A stretch of DNA of 59,321 nucleotides, taken from assembly GCA_002803225.1 (NCBI GenBank), contig NXFV01001957.1, positions 1-59,321 on the forward strand, written 5' to 3'. Every line of letters begins with the position of its first letter. The stretch's first letter is position 1. The translations under genes were made by a program, and so were the position numbers. Positions 31,979 to 44,828 of this stretch are shown piece after piece. The notes beneath the pieces were generated by a model. The model searched no databases and had not been told where the DNA came from. It saw only the letters and a program-made list of their open reading frames with translations. Origin of the DNA: Gamarada debralockiae. Its lineage: Eukaryota > Ascomycota > Leotiomycetes > Helotiales > Hyphodiscaceae.

Positions 31979-34900
31979 ATCTGCCTCATCCCAGACGCAC
32001 TGTCCGACTTATAAACGCAGGTAGAGAAGACCTCCACACTGTGTTGAAGAGAAGAAATAGGGTCCCCATTGCAATTGATGCAATAACATGGTCAATATTG
32101 GGGTGGGTTAGGATATTTGTGATTCGCCCTCTCTCGGCATTGTACCGTTCAAATCTTCCATTTCATCCAATATTTCAGGAGAGGATTCAACTTGAAGAGA
32201 GTTTAGCGCCCACTTGGTAAACAACCGCCACCTCTTCCATCCAAGGCAAGGCATTCTGTGCAGAAATCGCTTTAGGTAATCATTATGATACTCAGTGCAA
32301 GTAGCTGGTTGGCCAGGAACTGTAAAGGGGTTTCTGCCCAGTTAAGTGGCTGCGTTCAGCTACTTCACATAGTCCACGAATGGTAGCGACTGCTTCCCAA
32401 TCAATTTTTTGCCAGTAATATCGCTCATATGTGGACTCGATGAGACCGAAAGCATCGAGCAAGGTCATTCGGAGATTTGGGATCGAAATTTGGGGGTGAA
32501 TTTCGGAGTGAAAATTTGGCTAATCAAACAAACCCAATCGAGGGTTGGACGAAGAAAGCAGGTCTGCAAGCCCACTCCACCCACTTCGCCCGCTCCGCCA
32601 CTTGGTCTTCGAAAATCGACAGCTCATTCTGGGAATGGCATCTGGCTGGAATGGTTTCAACGATGGTGTTTTCTTCATGCTCTTTGCATCTCAAGTCTCT
32701 GTTCAACTTTTCTTCCTCGATAACACTTCCTCCACACATCAGACGACTTATGCTGCCATAGACATAAACCCTCGATTCTTTGCAAAATGACATTGATTTA
32801 GGATGGAGATGTATCAGAGCCTGAAGAAGACGAACGTTTCAACAACTTTTCTGATCGGTACTTAACCCGGGACTCAGGCTATCATTCCCTTGGTCCAAAA
32901 TCAAGAATTCAAACGCATTCCGATTTCAACTCCTTTAGGGATTTTGGCACAGACATCAATCCATCATTGCTCCTCCTTACACCGGACTCTAGACTTTCGA
33001 AATTCGTTTGCGCATACAGAGCCGCCACCATTTCAGTCGTCGAGTCTCCCAAATTAGAGAGAATATCACAGCGACATTCACTTACAAAGTTCTCTCTATG
33101 CGGAGCCCAATGCAACTATCGATGCGCTCATTTCTGAGCAGCCGTTGGTAAGGATCTCTTTCGTGGATAGGATCGTGTGCTGACAGCCTGAAGCAAATAC
33201 AACAAAACCAAAGTTCCCTGTTTTTGCAACCCCTTCAACCATGGGAAGCAGATTTACTCAATCAGATTGATGATGAATTACCAAAGCTTCCCTCTGGGGC
33301 TGGAAATGCTGTACCTCTAATTGGTGAGAAGCAAGATGAGAATTACTCCTCTAAATGAACTTGGACGAAAACGAAGGGGATGAAGACCCCACAGACCAGG
33401 CTATTGAACCCAATACGGTTGCCTTCATCAAGAGCTGGCTTGCGCAGTTCTCTGGAAAACTTCCTTCGAAGTAACAAATTGCTTCCCTTGCAGACTTGAC
33501 TTCTCTCAAACCCCTGGCGGTCGAAGAGTGCTCGGCAACATACTCCAAGAAAGCATTTCAACTACTTCCAAGGAGCCAGAAAGTTCACGATCCATTCAAA
33601 GCACATCCTGAAAAGTTCAATCTGCATCGCCAGCTCCAGAGGCCATGCATGTAAGCGAACAACGAATGTTAAAGGTAGCAGCTCAATGGGGAGCGAAACA
33701 AACAACAACCTGCAAGCCACGCAATAAAAGAAAAACCAAAAATGATAATGCAGAACGTACAGGTCTACCCTCGGTTGCGACAGCAAATTTTCCCGCAAAG
33801 ATGAATGGAAAAGGCACGAAGAGAAGACATATCCCCAAGAAGGATGGATCTGTTTTCTCTGCTCTCTCAAGCCTCTTTCTACTAAAGGTATTAAAATAAC
33901 TATATTATAAAGTGAGCAGTATTATATTTAAGAGAAGAGTTGAATAAGGTATTAACAGTAAATAAAAGCAAGATAAGACGATTCTTGCTATTATACTTAA
34001 CTAAATAAGTATCATGAGGCGACTCGTAGTCACGTGCTGGGCACGACATCGGGCTATTGTTAAATCAAGGCATGACGTATGATATGACGTCACACTTACG
34101 ATCACCTCCTGACATGCTTGATATAATTCTCTGGCCTTCGGGGGAAGGGCAGAGATTAGGCTATTCATAAATGAAGATACATTGTTTACCCTCCGATCAT
34201 ATTCTGATTTCTAACTACCACCGACGACCTTACATGACTCAACCTATCAACATCACCCTCTAACAGTGATATTCGCCAGAACTATTACAATTTTAAGGAA
34301 AACAAGTAGCTTTACCGCTTTCTTCTTTATGTAAAGATAGCTTTTCTATCATTCAATGAATTTGTTGTTATATCTAAATGGTTATGTACAGCTTGGGAGG
34401 GGTTCCTCTTAAGACATCATCAGCAAATGCGATAACCGCCAAGGCCGTTCCCCGATCCAGCCATTCTGCGGTAAATTAATGCGAAACGCCGGAAATAAAG
34501 ATGCCGTTTCTGGGCTCTCAAAGATAGTTTTTTGGTGGCCGTTTGATCAGGTGAGCGGGGTTCGGCTGGATCTCTGACGCTCGGCAGCGTGCAACCTCCG
34601 CGACCGTCCCTCACGATTGATACTCTGTACAGGCATAAATAAACGCTAATGAGCGTATTTAACCAAATACAGGTAAAAAGGTGACATTCAGGACCCTAAA
34701 CACATGGCCACTAGTCACCTTGATTTATGCCTGTCAGGGCACGCTACATCCTTGTTGGCCTGTTGGGGTCTTAAGCCCAGAACAGATTTTAGTTTCCGTC
34801 CACGGAACGAATAACCGACGTCCGACGGGTCACATGTGAAAGCCTGCCGCAGTCGGCAGATAAAGCTAACCCAATGGCACGGGTCGCTCGGGAATCTAAA

Positions 34901-35696
34901 CACGGAAAGCTCCAAAATTGCTTCTGGAACGTCTTGATGTTCTAGGAGTCTGTGAAATACTGGTCAGATCATGGGGGTGGGGAAATTTGAATCGGCTCAT
35001 TTCAGACACGGGATAATAGAGGCCATAGCCACGAATAAAAATTGTTGAAGGCGTTGTTATCGCGAACACACTTTCTATAAGCTGTTTCAGAGTTCGAGAA
35101 ACCCCCCCGCTGTATGTGCTACAGTATGCAGACTTGGCTTTCCCCGGATTCCATTGACGAAGGAGCCATTCCATAGATTCAAGGACCCTCTGTATAATGT
35201 AGAACTACTTCATAGAATTAAATTTGCTTTTGCTCACTCAAGGATAAGGGGAGAAAACCCCCTTTTTGAAAAAGGGGGAAATGGGGGAGGAGAGAGGCGG
35301 GCGAGGGGGGCAGCCCTTAAGGCCTGTAAACCCACGGCTGAGCTTTCCTTAATCCTATTCTATTACAGTACAGTAGCAACTCTCTTCCGCTTCGTGGCGT
35401 CCTTCGAATTCTTGAGCACCCGACGAAGTGTTCGAGGGGATGGCGCATATCGGGAGAAGGTCCATGAATAACGCCACATTTACACACTACAGAAACCTTA
35501 CTTGCGGGGATGAAAGTTATTTCTGAAACAGGAAACAAGTCCCTGTCACACGCTATTCATGGGATGCCACCTTCCAAAAGAGAACGGGACATATATGTGA
35601 GTCGATCGCATCTGGAGAGGCTGTACACTCGACGGTGAAAAAAATTCGTCAAACTGCTCTCTTCGATCGATAACCTGTTCACATGAGCCAGCCCTT
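31979..35696. other. Gene-poor interval with scattered coding-like remnants
   Basis: No intact gene is supported over 3.7 kb. Coding-like text on the plus strand near 32880-33140 (SRLSKFVCAYRAATISVVES) and 33185-33340 (LQPLQPWEADLLNQIDDELP) is separated by stops and shifts, probably one old gene. The region 33890-34060 is A/T-rich, and 34400-34620 and 34715-35170 have open minus-strand frames without recognisable motifs. Confidence 0.35.
35258..35310 (+). repeat. Perfect C5T5/A5G5 hairpin overlapping a G-quadruplex-type motif
   Basis: Positions 35258-35278 read CCCCCTTTTTGAAAAAGGGGG, 10-bp perfect arms around one base. From 35274 the plus strand has G-runs of 5, 5, 3 and 6 at 35274, 35283, 35299 and 35305, fitting a four-run G4 motif with loops of 4, 11 and 3. 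The structure is predicted from sequence only. Confidence 0.6.
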
Positions 35697-37083
35697 ATGG
35701 CCGATTTGGGCGTCAGTTTATTTGTTTCCACAGGAATCCTCTTGTCCCTTGCTACTATTACAACAATATTTCGATGCATCGCACGAATTTATATAGTCAA
35801 GGCCTTTGGTCTTGATGATGGGCTCATGGTATTAACATTAGTTCGTATACAGCCCATTTTACTCTTCTTTGTTGACCAGCTGTCTTCAGGCAATATTCGC
35901 TCACTATTGCGCCTGGGTCTTCTATGGAAGGAGTATAGATAAAGGGAGGCCAGATGACGAAATTCCATTATCAGATGCTATTCCTGCTCTCCGAGCATTT
36001 TATTTTGCGGAGCTCTCATAGTCAGAACCCCTCTTCCCCTAGAGACTATAGCAGCTAGGGATTTATTTGCTAACAAGTTGCAGTTTTTTAGTGGCTTGCG
36101 CTCTCAAAATGTCCATTGGAACTTTTCTCTTAAGAATCGTCAAGACACGATGGCAAAAATGGATGATAAATATAATATTGGCTATTATATTTCTCTACTC
36201 GGTGGTTATATTTTTCGTTGCTGTTTTTCAGTGTAAACCGATATCACAGTTTGTAAGTCTAAGTACCTGCTTGTACTATTTACGCCCTCTAACTCTCTTC
36301 CATCATAGTGGCATCCGGAGAGACATGGAGCTTGCGTGAAGAATAATATTATTCTTCCGGTGGGATATGTCCATAGCACTATCATCGCACTGTCGGATTT
36401 TTTATTTGCTATTCTTCCTATGTTTATTGTGAGTATTTTCGAGTTTGATAGCTGTTGTTTTCGGCGCAACTAACGGGCTCCTAGGTATGGAGTCTTCAAA
36501 TGAGCCGAAATATGAAAATTTCAGTCACGGTCTTAATGGGATTTGGCGCTATGTATATTCCGATTCTCTCTTCAACCCTGACTCTCTCTGATTCGATCCT
36601 CTCACTAAATTTACGCAGTGCAGGAGTAACAACAATAGCTCGATTCCGTTACATCTCAGCCATTGCCAGAAAAGAGAATTTCTTTCGTAAGTTAGCTATC
36701 TCGTTGTCTCGTTCGTCATCGCGCAGCGACGTTGACGAACTTCTCCAGACAATACTACCAAACTTGCGATCCTCTCCTCCGTCGAGCCAGGCCTCGGAAT
36801 CGTACTCGGTAGCGCAGCAGCCATCCGCCAACTCTTCCGCGGTCTCTTTGATAAAGGTCGAGCTTGGTCTACTACTCGATCACACAAGACATCTGGTATG
36901 GAAAACAGTGCTTTGAGACGACGCGATCTACGACACCCTATACAGAATCATTCGGGAGAAGAGTTTGTTCGTTTGAACAGCATTGAAGCTCAGAATCACT
37001 CGGCTGCTGTCAACGCGAGAGTGGCTGAGGATGGCATTAATAAATCTGTATCTGTTAAGGTGGTGGAATTCGCTAAGAAATGA
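35697..37083 (+). CDS. SAT4/Pth11-like rhodopsin-domain integral membrane protein 1
   Basis: Seven exons (35697-35840, 35890-36020, 36084-36252, 36309-36428, 36485-36552, 36619-36686, 36749-37083) sum to 344 residues. Helices and landmarks follow the fungal SAT4 family: LATITTIFRCIARIYIVKAF then GLDDGLMVLTL, an extracellular segment FYGRSIDKGRPDDEIPLSD, CALKMSIGTFLLRIVKTRWQ, IFLYSVVIFFVAVFQCKPIS with WHPERHGACVKN after it, ALSDFLFAILPMFIVWSLQM, and the signature SSVEPGLGIVLGSAAAIRQL. The tail of about 95 residues is soluble. Proteins of this kind resemble G-protein-coupled receptors and often accompany accessory or secondary-metabolism loci, but ligands are unknown. Some donors are weak (GTTCGT, GTCAGA), yet each restores the family motif in frame. 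Confidence 0.85.
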
Positions 37084-38537
37084 GGAATACCTTGTGGATA
37101 ATTGAGGGATTTGTTTTTATGGTGACGGACGCTACTTGTATTTGTATACCTGGGCAGGATGCTTTTGGTGGAGTTTCCTAGGCCAATAATTTGAAGGTTG
37201 AGTGAGCCTTTGGAGTTGTAGTCGATGATTCACGTGCCAGGAATAGTATCAACTCTGCCATGGATTGCTTATGTAATCACCGCGTATTGCGACGTGGTAT
37301 AAAGAGACTAGGAGAGCTTCATCACTATCTTCATTATTTAACAACTCACTCGTACAATCAATAAAGAAGTCCCAGTCCATCAAGCTCATCAATCTAACGT
37401 CACTACTCTGTACTGTCACTATTGCCATGCCCGCTCTGACCCTTATAATATCGATATATCAAGCTTTTCCTGCTTCGGGGAAACGACAATTTATCCGTAT
37501 TTTATAGTACGATTTGTAGGTTCTATTATTAATTCTAAGGCTTCTGGTTAGTTCATTCTTATTCTATGCTATGGTAATATTAGGAATATATACTTATTAC
37601 AACATCGAATCACTCAACATAACGAAGGGCATAGGGAACCAGACGTCACGACTTTTGACGACGCCAACGGCATTCCAGACGCCTTTACATACTTATCGAT
37701 CCTTATCCTTTTATACTACTATAAAATCAAATCTTGGTTATAGCATACCGGTTTAATTGCTTTATAAGATACGTTCATCGTATAAACACTACCGACTTAT
37801 AAGCAACAGCTCTGATTCGACTCGATGGAGTACAGGGATATAATAAAGGTTATAAGTACCCCAATAGGGGGCCACGTGGGGGATTTACCTCTCGGCATCC
37901 TGTACTTACAGCGCATAGCCTTCTGAAAATCCAAGTCTTTTAGGCTCCTAGGCCCTAAACTCATAGCGCATTCCTTCTGAAATTACAGGCTGACTATCGC
38001 ATTACAGGCTGTTAATAACAGCAATTGCACGCAATCGATCGCTGTAACTATAGGGTATAACCACGAGTTTTCACGGAATAAATATATAAGCACCTATGCA
38101 TATTATTAGCAACGGTACTAATTCTCTCTAAAGCAAGATTTCTACTACGTATTCTATAGAGCAATTAAACCGGTAGGATTGAAGGTGATGGGCCACGAAA
38201 GACGGGATGCTCGGCGGATCAGGTCCAAAACTCGCAGCAGGACTGCTGATTATGACCCGAAGAGTTGGGATCTTCTCAGTAGCAGCTGCTGAGAAGGTTG
38301 CTTCTCCTGTGATGTTCTTGTCAGCTCATGACGAGGCTGAAGGATTTTGGTGTGGACACTCCTTGCACCATCCCTGTAGGAGATCTCCCCTCCGGCATTA
38401 AAATCGAGGCTAGGGTAGCCCAGTCCTGTCAACAACTTTCAGTTCGCCCGTGAGACAACAACCTCCAAGTTCTCCATACAACTTCAATCTGCTCCTTCCT
38501 CTTACCTTCCAAAGTGCACCTTCCCAAACATCTCAAA
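37084..38537. other. Gene-poor A/T-rich interval
   Basis: No gene is supported. A short direct repeat (AGCGCAT..CCTTCTGAAA) occurs near 37910 and 37970, and the 37420-38170 stretch is A/T-rich. The final 150 bp are pyrimidine-rich and are likely leader for the Smr gene. Confidence 0.45.
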
Positions 38538-39530
38538 ATGTCATCTCAATCATACCCAATGACCCAAATTGGGGGTAAAGGCACGCCCAACTCTTCCCGC
38601 CGCCAAGCCTGCCAAACCCCAACTTTTCCAGCGACAATTTGACTGATAATTGATGTGTGAATAGCCTTCAATCATTCCGCGAGCAGCAATGCAGAGGCCG
38701 AATACGATCGATTGCGCGATCTCGCGCGACAAGAAGCTGGGAAGCGCTCGAGTTGTTTCGACAAGGTACATCTCCCCGCCATTCCGCTACAACCTTAGAA
38801 GCCCAATTAGACCTCTCCCTGATATGGAAACAGGCACACCGAGCCTACGAGCGCGGCGACAAAGCAGCAGCGCACCAGCTCTCCGAAGAGGGAAAAGCAC
38901 ACGCGGCGAAAATGGATAGCTACAATAAACAAGCCTCCGATTATATATTCCGGGAGAACAACGCCACGGGACGGGTAGCGGACGATACGATTGATTTACA
39001 TGGACAGTTGGTGGAAGAGGCGGAGCAGATACTGGAGCAGAGGATTAGATATGCGCAGCAGAATGGGCAGACGCATTTGCATGTGTAAGTGGAATCTTGT
39101 TGACCTTGACCAGCACAAAGGAGAGCGGGAGGCTGACTATTGGGGGATGGGCAGAATTGTGGGGAAAGGTAATCACTCTGTAAACCACATCCAGAAAATC
39201 AAACCGCGAGTCGAACAAGTCTGCCAAGAATTGGGGTTGCAGTATGCGACGGAGCAGAATGAGGGACGGATATACATCAACCTGCAAGGTGGACCGGCTA
39301 TTATGCCTCCCATCAACGGCCATGGGGGTGGAGGACAATACCATGGAGAACAGCATGGCGGATACCAGGGTGGTTATCAACAGGGTCAACAAGGCGGATA
39401 TCCGGGCCAACAACAAGGTTATCAGGGTGGTAATCAGCAAAATAATCAGAATGATGAGTTGGAGCAGTTGGCGGAGAAGCTGTTGCCCAGGATATTGAAG
39501 AAGCTGGATGGATGCTGTGTTGTTATGTGA
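38538..39530 (+). CDS. DUF1771 plus Smr-domain protein
   Basis: Exons 38538-38574, 38665-38765, 38834-39084 and 39155-39530 join in phase to give 254 residues. Residues about 20-95 are the DUF1771 helical hairpin (EYDRLRDLARQEAGKRSSCF, AHRAYERGDKAAAHQLSEEG, KMDSYNKQASDYIFREN). The Smr nuclease-like domain follows: DTIDLHGQLVEEAEQILEQR with the DLHG motif, then LHVIVGKGNHSVNHIQKIKP, in which V-G-K-G-N-H-S is the conserved loop. The C-terminus is Gly/Gln-rich (YQGGYQQGQQGGYPGQQQGY) and ends in an acidic-Leu helix. Smr domains act as nicking or RNA endonucleases, and the DUF1771-Smr pair is found in eukaryotic proteins such as yeast Cue2 relatives. The cellular target of this one is unknown. Confidence 0.87.
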
Positions 39531-39847
39531 TGAATGTTGGCTGAGTTTTGCGCCGTTTGTGATGGATATAGACGAGAGTAATGCCAGATTTCGGTGAACT
39601 GATTGGGCTGGGATACGAGAGCGGATATGTTGTACAAAGTTTGTCTACTAGGATATGTACTTGTACGGGGATGGCCATAGAACTTTTGGGGAAGATGTCA
39701 AGACGTCCGACTGCCTAAGGGCGCTGAAAAGAGCCCACACATAAGTCGAGTTCAACGATAATATACAGATGAAATCTCAAGACACCAGACAAGACATAAA
39801 CAATCATAATTGGGTATCCAAAATCGCACTACTGTCCGCTGTTACAT
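39531..39847. other. Gap between converging genes
   Basis: These are the 3' flanks of the Smr protein and the APC permease. No feature was recognised. Confidence 0.4.
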
Positions 39848-41867
39848 CTAACAAAGCGTCTTATAAATAACCTTCCACCTCGGCCATAACGTCCTATCCT
39901 CCCTCATCTTATCTCTCCAAAGCGCACTCTCCACCTCATGACGTCCGGTATTCAAATCAATATCCGAAATCCTCACAAACCCCGTCCTAAAGCACACCTT
40001 ATATGCACCATAAAACACCAGCACAACTGGCAACGCTAGATACGCTGCGAAAAAATTACTTGCTCTTTCTCCGGGAGTTGCTGTCGAACCGCCAATAGGA
40101 TCGACTGCAACCCAGAATTGCGCGACGAGGATCAAGAGGAAGGAAATGAGACCGATCCAGGACCCGATTGCGCCTAAGGGAGACTGATACACGAGATCAG
40201 ACAAATGGTTTCCCTGCTGCAACCAAGCGGCGCGGAAGCGAATATGCGCAAAACAAATACTAGACCAAGTAAAGACACTCGACAAACCACTCAAAGCCAA
40301 TAACCAAGTAAAAGCGGGGCCTTGGACTGGTGAGAGATACAGGAAGGCGAGGAGGCCGATGGCGGACGCGACGCCGATGGAGACGAGGGGGCGGCCTTTG
40401 CGGTCGATGTAGGCGAGGATCTTTGGAGCTTGGCCTTGTTCGGCGAGGGCGGCAAGGGTGCGGGTTGCGCCGTACATGGAGGAGTTGGCTACGGAGAGGA
40501 CGGCTATCATTATTACTGCGTTCATGACGCTGTCGAGGCCTGTGATTCCGGCGTCTTTAATGGCGATTATGAAGGGGGAGGTTTTGGATTGGACGTCGTT
40601 GCGGTTGACTAATTCGGGATTGTTGTAAGGAACCAAAAGCCCAATAATCGCTATGGAGACGATATAGAACTTGATATCCAGTTAGATGTGTGGCAGAAAG
40701 GGGTGGGGAGAGAAGCTTACGATAGCAATACGCCAGAAGACTTGTTTGATAGCTGTGGGCAGGGCTTTGGAGGGATTCTGAGTTTCGGCTGCTGCGAGAC
40801 CGACAAGTTCGGTTCCTGAAAATGAAAACGCTGCGGTCACGAGGATGTTGCAGAAGCCTTGGAAACCATTGTTGAAGGCTCCTGGGTTTTGCCAATAACG
40901 ACCGCCGATATAACCAGAGTCAGGACCACCTCCACACTGTCGTCGAGTCAGTAAATCACTTCAAAGGGAAGGAGCGTGAAGGAATGGCTCCCGTGAGTTG
41001 AGCTAGGAGATAAGGCGCAAGAAGTAGTGGGATGGAGATTTTGAGAGTACTCACGTTTATCACAGCTCCGAGTATCTGGGTACGAGTCAGTAGACTTCAT
41101 TTACTTGAGACTTTGAAAACTCACAATGAATCCGATCACAGCAGTCACTTTCAAAATCGAGAAGGCATATTCAGCCTCACCATACATCTTGACGCCACAC
41201 AAATTGATCATTACGATAATTAGCAAGAAGATTGAGATGCTAGCCCATCCTGGAATGGACAGATGCCAATACTCTAGTGTGATAGAAGCAGCCATGACCT
41301 CCAGCGGCATCACGAAGAGCCACTGCATTGCATAATTCCAACCACTTGCAAACCCCCAAGCTGGATCGATGAATCGAGTGGCGAAAGCAGAGAAAGAACC
41401 AGCTACCGGGAACGAGACTGCCATCTCGCCGAGCGCTTGAACTGTGCAGTACAAGATTGCTCCGATAATGAGGAAGGCGATCAACAGAGACCCAGGGCCT
41501 CCAGTCGCTAGAGCTTGGCCGGATCCAATAAATAAACCAGTACCTGGGATTGTTAGAATTCGTTCCGGTCAAGGCATTGAGACTCACCTATTGATCCTCC
41601 GATAGCTATCATCTGCAAATGACGACCCTTCAGTCTCTTGAGGAGAGAGGTGTTTGCCGTGTTGAAGGCAGCCTGTTTGGCATTGAAGCTTCTTCCATAC
41701 TGGCCAAAATTTATTGCTGGTGGTGGTGTCTCGCGTGTCTGGTCACTTCGAAAGCTGTCGAATACTTTAGGCATTGTCATGGCCCCCTTTGGTCTCGTCA
41801 ATAGAGGGGTGACCGTCGAGGTCGTCGAATACGACTTCCCGGTATCCATGGTTGAAGTATATTCCAT
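39848..41867 (-). CDS. APC-superfamily amino-acid permease (YAT/AAP type)
   Basis: Five exons, 41867-41588, 41543-41125, 41075-41055 (21 nt), 40936-40721 and 40669-39848, give 585 residues. The N-terminus is a cytosolic tail ending in [19 protein letters not shown], and the first helix carries the permease signature [14 protein letters not shown], split by intron 1. About twelve helices follow, including the family's [20 protein letters not shown] then [40 protein letters not shown] (the conserved E-T-x-N-P segment), and [20 protein letters not shown]. Fungal YAT permeases import amino acids by proton symport at the plasma membrane under nitrogen control. Substrate range cannot be read from sequence here. 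A second ATG six codons in is an alternative start. Confidence 0.9.
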
Positions 41868-43547
41868 GGCTGTATGGGCCGATTTGAGAAATGCCTAGTA
41901 CATAACTCCGGATTTGGATATCTTTATGTCAAAAACCCACGTTGCTAAAGGAAGAGATACGGGGAGGCGGACGCAGGTGAATGTGAAGGACGTTGATATC
42001 GATGAGGTTGGGCCAGACCCTCTAGCAAGGGAGCGGGAGATAAGACGGGGTGGTGAGCTCTGAAGCTAGTACGCCATGCAGTAGTGGCAGTGAGATACTG
42101 TATCAGACTTGGCAGGTATGCGGGATTGACGCGACTGTACTACTGAAGCATGGAACCCACATGGAACCCGCAGATTCGCCAGTGTCAACTAGAAAGTGAT
42201 GCTCGGGCCAATAAGGGGTCAAAACTTATGCAGCTATATCGGTAGCATCGATAGGAGTTCCAGAATCAGTAATCTTAGGCTGATGAACGAAACCTGACAA
42301 GGGAAGGTCATGGCAGATGCATGAGAGGTCTCGTTTAAGAATCTCGAAGGCGACTTGGCCACTCCGACATCTCCGTCGTCACGTTTTCCTTGGCGGAGAA
42401 CTACGGGCCCATGCTGATGGACGAAATTCTCAGGTTGGTTTTCGATACCACTTGAGAGAATGTCTGCATGGGTGACGCGATATCGCATGGGCAATGTTGA
42501 GGGTTGTTGGTGGCGAAATTCCCAGGTTCTCCATACCACTTGATACAGTGGAATGAATGCACGTGTGACACGAGCAGAAAAGGTTATTTCTCCATCCCAA
42601 GATGCATGCATGTTTGACACGAGCCGGAAGCACCTCATGGCAAGGTGGCTCGTGGTTATTGTTGCCCATGATGGGCCGGATTATTTTCTCGGCCAAAGGA
42701 TGCCGGTGGCTTGGCAGCATGAGTGGCTGAAAAGGGAAGGTGAGAAGAACTTCAAAGATTGTGACCACAATTGGCTCAGAAAAAGAAAGATTTGAATTTT
42801 CTCAGGGGGGGCAAAAGAAAACTCAGAACGTTTCTGACAGGTCGCTACTTCCCGCCTATTGATTCTGTGGAATTTCGAGAGAGAATGCGCCTTTTCCTCC
42901 CGTTTCTCCCCCTTGCTCGTGGACTTGACGTTGGAGTGGTCCAGGTTGGCATTCCCCAATGCAGCATCTCGGCCGTTCTTTGCCGGCACCAAGTATATCC
43001 TTGTCAAGCTATGCCCCGGTCATATTCCAACCTCACTTCGCCTTCTGCGTACGAATCTGTAACATTCGTAACTAATTCTAACATGTCACCTCCGTTCCGC
43101 TATCTCTGCATCCAAGCCCACGCGGTTTCCAAGGAGGACCATGAAGACGGTCGTAGGGTCTGATCGGGGCGTTCTGACACCTTCATTTCTGTCATGCAGG
43201 TACACAGGCATGGTCAGCAAGAAGAGGAGATTCAGGGGAATTATCCTAACTATTTCTGTTCTTTCTTCTTCACTCCGTATATCATCAGGGTTCTTTTTAT
43301 GCCACGTATTTTAAACTTTCGATAGTGGGGACGAAACCTCTCGATTTGATGTTCCATCAGCTCTGAAAAAGGAACTGTTGGATTGGTCAGAACAAGCGTT
43401 ACACTCGTCCAGTGACGAGTCTTGTATCTCACCCGGAGACTGATAGGGTATCTCATCACACCATTCACATATGATCTTCATCAATCAATATCCATATCTA
43501 CGACAATCCCATCTTCTCATGCTCGAAAGTTAGTCCGATAGTCCAAC
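41868..43547. other. Divergent intergenic region with an imperfect repeat
   Basis: Two imperfect direct copies lie about 100 bp apart near 42420 and 42520; both contain CGAAATTC.CAGGTT, ATACCACTTGA and GAATG..TGCA...GTGAC. An additional shared word, GACACGAGC, follows. The 393-nt open frame at 42771-43163 has no recognisable motif and I do not call it. No other feature was seen. Confidence 0.45.
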
Positions 43548-44828
43548 ATGATGGACGTACTTCGTCGCTTCGCAACTGCGGCTCCCGCTTTGCGGACCTT
43601 CCATGACGACAAACCGACGCTTTTGGTCAGCTGGTGGTGTACTTTCTATGCCATCACGATCATTCTCTTTCGAGTTTGTGGGAGATACATTCGGACTGAA
43701 AAGATCTATGTTGAAGATGGACTTATGCTTCTGGCTGTCGTTCCGCTGCTCATGCGCATGGGATTCGTGCACGTCGTTTTGCTCTATGGTACCAACAATA
43801 CAGTAACCACAGGTTTGACAGCTTTGGAAATTCAACACAGGAAAACCGGAAGCCAGCTAGTTCTAGCCTCCAGAATCATGTATGCGGCATAGTGAGTCCC
43901 TCCGATCCATCTCTTACCCCCTCTTTGATCCCTCCTTCACGCAAACAATGATACTAACCTCAAAACCCAGTCTCTGGATGATCAAATACAGCGTCAGCAT
44001 CTACCTCAAAACCCTCACCGAAAGCGTCTGGCAACGCTCCCACCAAAAAATGCTCCGCTACCTCCACATCTTCCTCGCCGTCTCCTTCATCGGAACCGTG
44101 ATCGGTGATCTCGCAGCCTGCCAGCCCTTCTCTCACTACTGGCAAGTTGTTCCCGACCCAGGACCTCAATGCCGGCAAGGCTATGCCCAACTCCTCACCA
44201 CCGGTGTCTTGAACATCCTCACCAACATCATACTCGTCCTGTTCCCTGTTCCTATGATCTTGAAATCAACGCTCAATCAGAAACGGTATGAACTCCTCTT
44301 ACCCCGTCTCAGCCTTTTCCATTTTGCTGACGTATGGAATACAGAAAGACCATGGTGATATCGAGAATGGCCCTCCCCATTTTCGGCATCGCATTGACAT
44401 GCTACCAACTCCCCTCCGTCATCAACCGCCTGGGGGAGCAACAATTCCGGTCCCTCGTGGCCTCCTTCGACATTCTTCTCGCAACGTTCACCGCCAACGC
44501 CGTCGTTCTCGGTTCCTTACTTCAAGATCGTGGATATAAGAAGACGAAGTACAAACATGGTGATGCGAAGAGTGGGTATAATACCAAGGCGGTTGGCGGG
44601 AGGGACGGGACGAAGATCTTGCACAATAGGTGGGGCAGCGATGAGGATTTGATGCGTACGAGTAGTGGCGGTGATAAGGGGAGTGTGGTTATTGGACTCG
44701 AGGAGCTACCAAGTTCTGTGGAGAGGGAGGGAAGGAAGCCGGATGTCCCGCCTAAGGCTAAGTTTCCTGAGATTAGGGTTGCGAGTACATGGGAGGTTCA
44801 GATTGATGGGAGGGATCCGAAAGAATGA
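43548..44828 (+). CDS. SAT4/Pth11-like rhodopsin-domain integral membrane protein 2
   Basis: Exons 43548-43891, 43971-44285 and 44345-44828 encode 380 residues. Helices appear at LLVSWWCTFYAITIILFRVC, IYVEDGLMLLAVVPLLMRMG, YLWMIKYSVSIYLKTLTESV, FLAVSFIGTVIGDLAACQPF followed by the conserved SHYWQVVPDPGPQCRQGYAQ loop with its Cys, LTTGVLNILTNIILVLFPVP and ISRMALPIFGIALTCYQLPS. This is the SAT4 arrangement with the helix 2-3 D-G-L motif (EDGLML). The C-terminal 110 residues are soluble and rich in Gly/Lys/Glu. It differs in intron number and loop content from the gene at 35.7 kb, so the two are not recent duplicates. Possible role in sensing or transport is unproven. Confidence 0.85.

Noticed and set aside
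42771..43163. A 130-codon plus-strand frame in the permease-SAT4 intergenic region
   Set aside because: No motif, no homologue recognised, biased composition, and no splice or promoter support.
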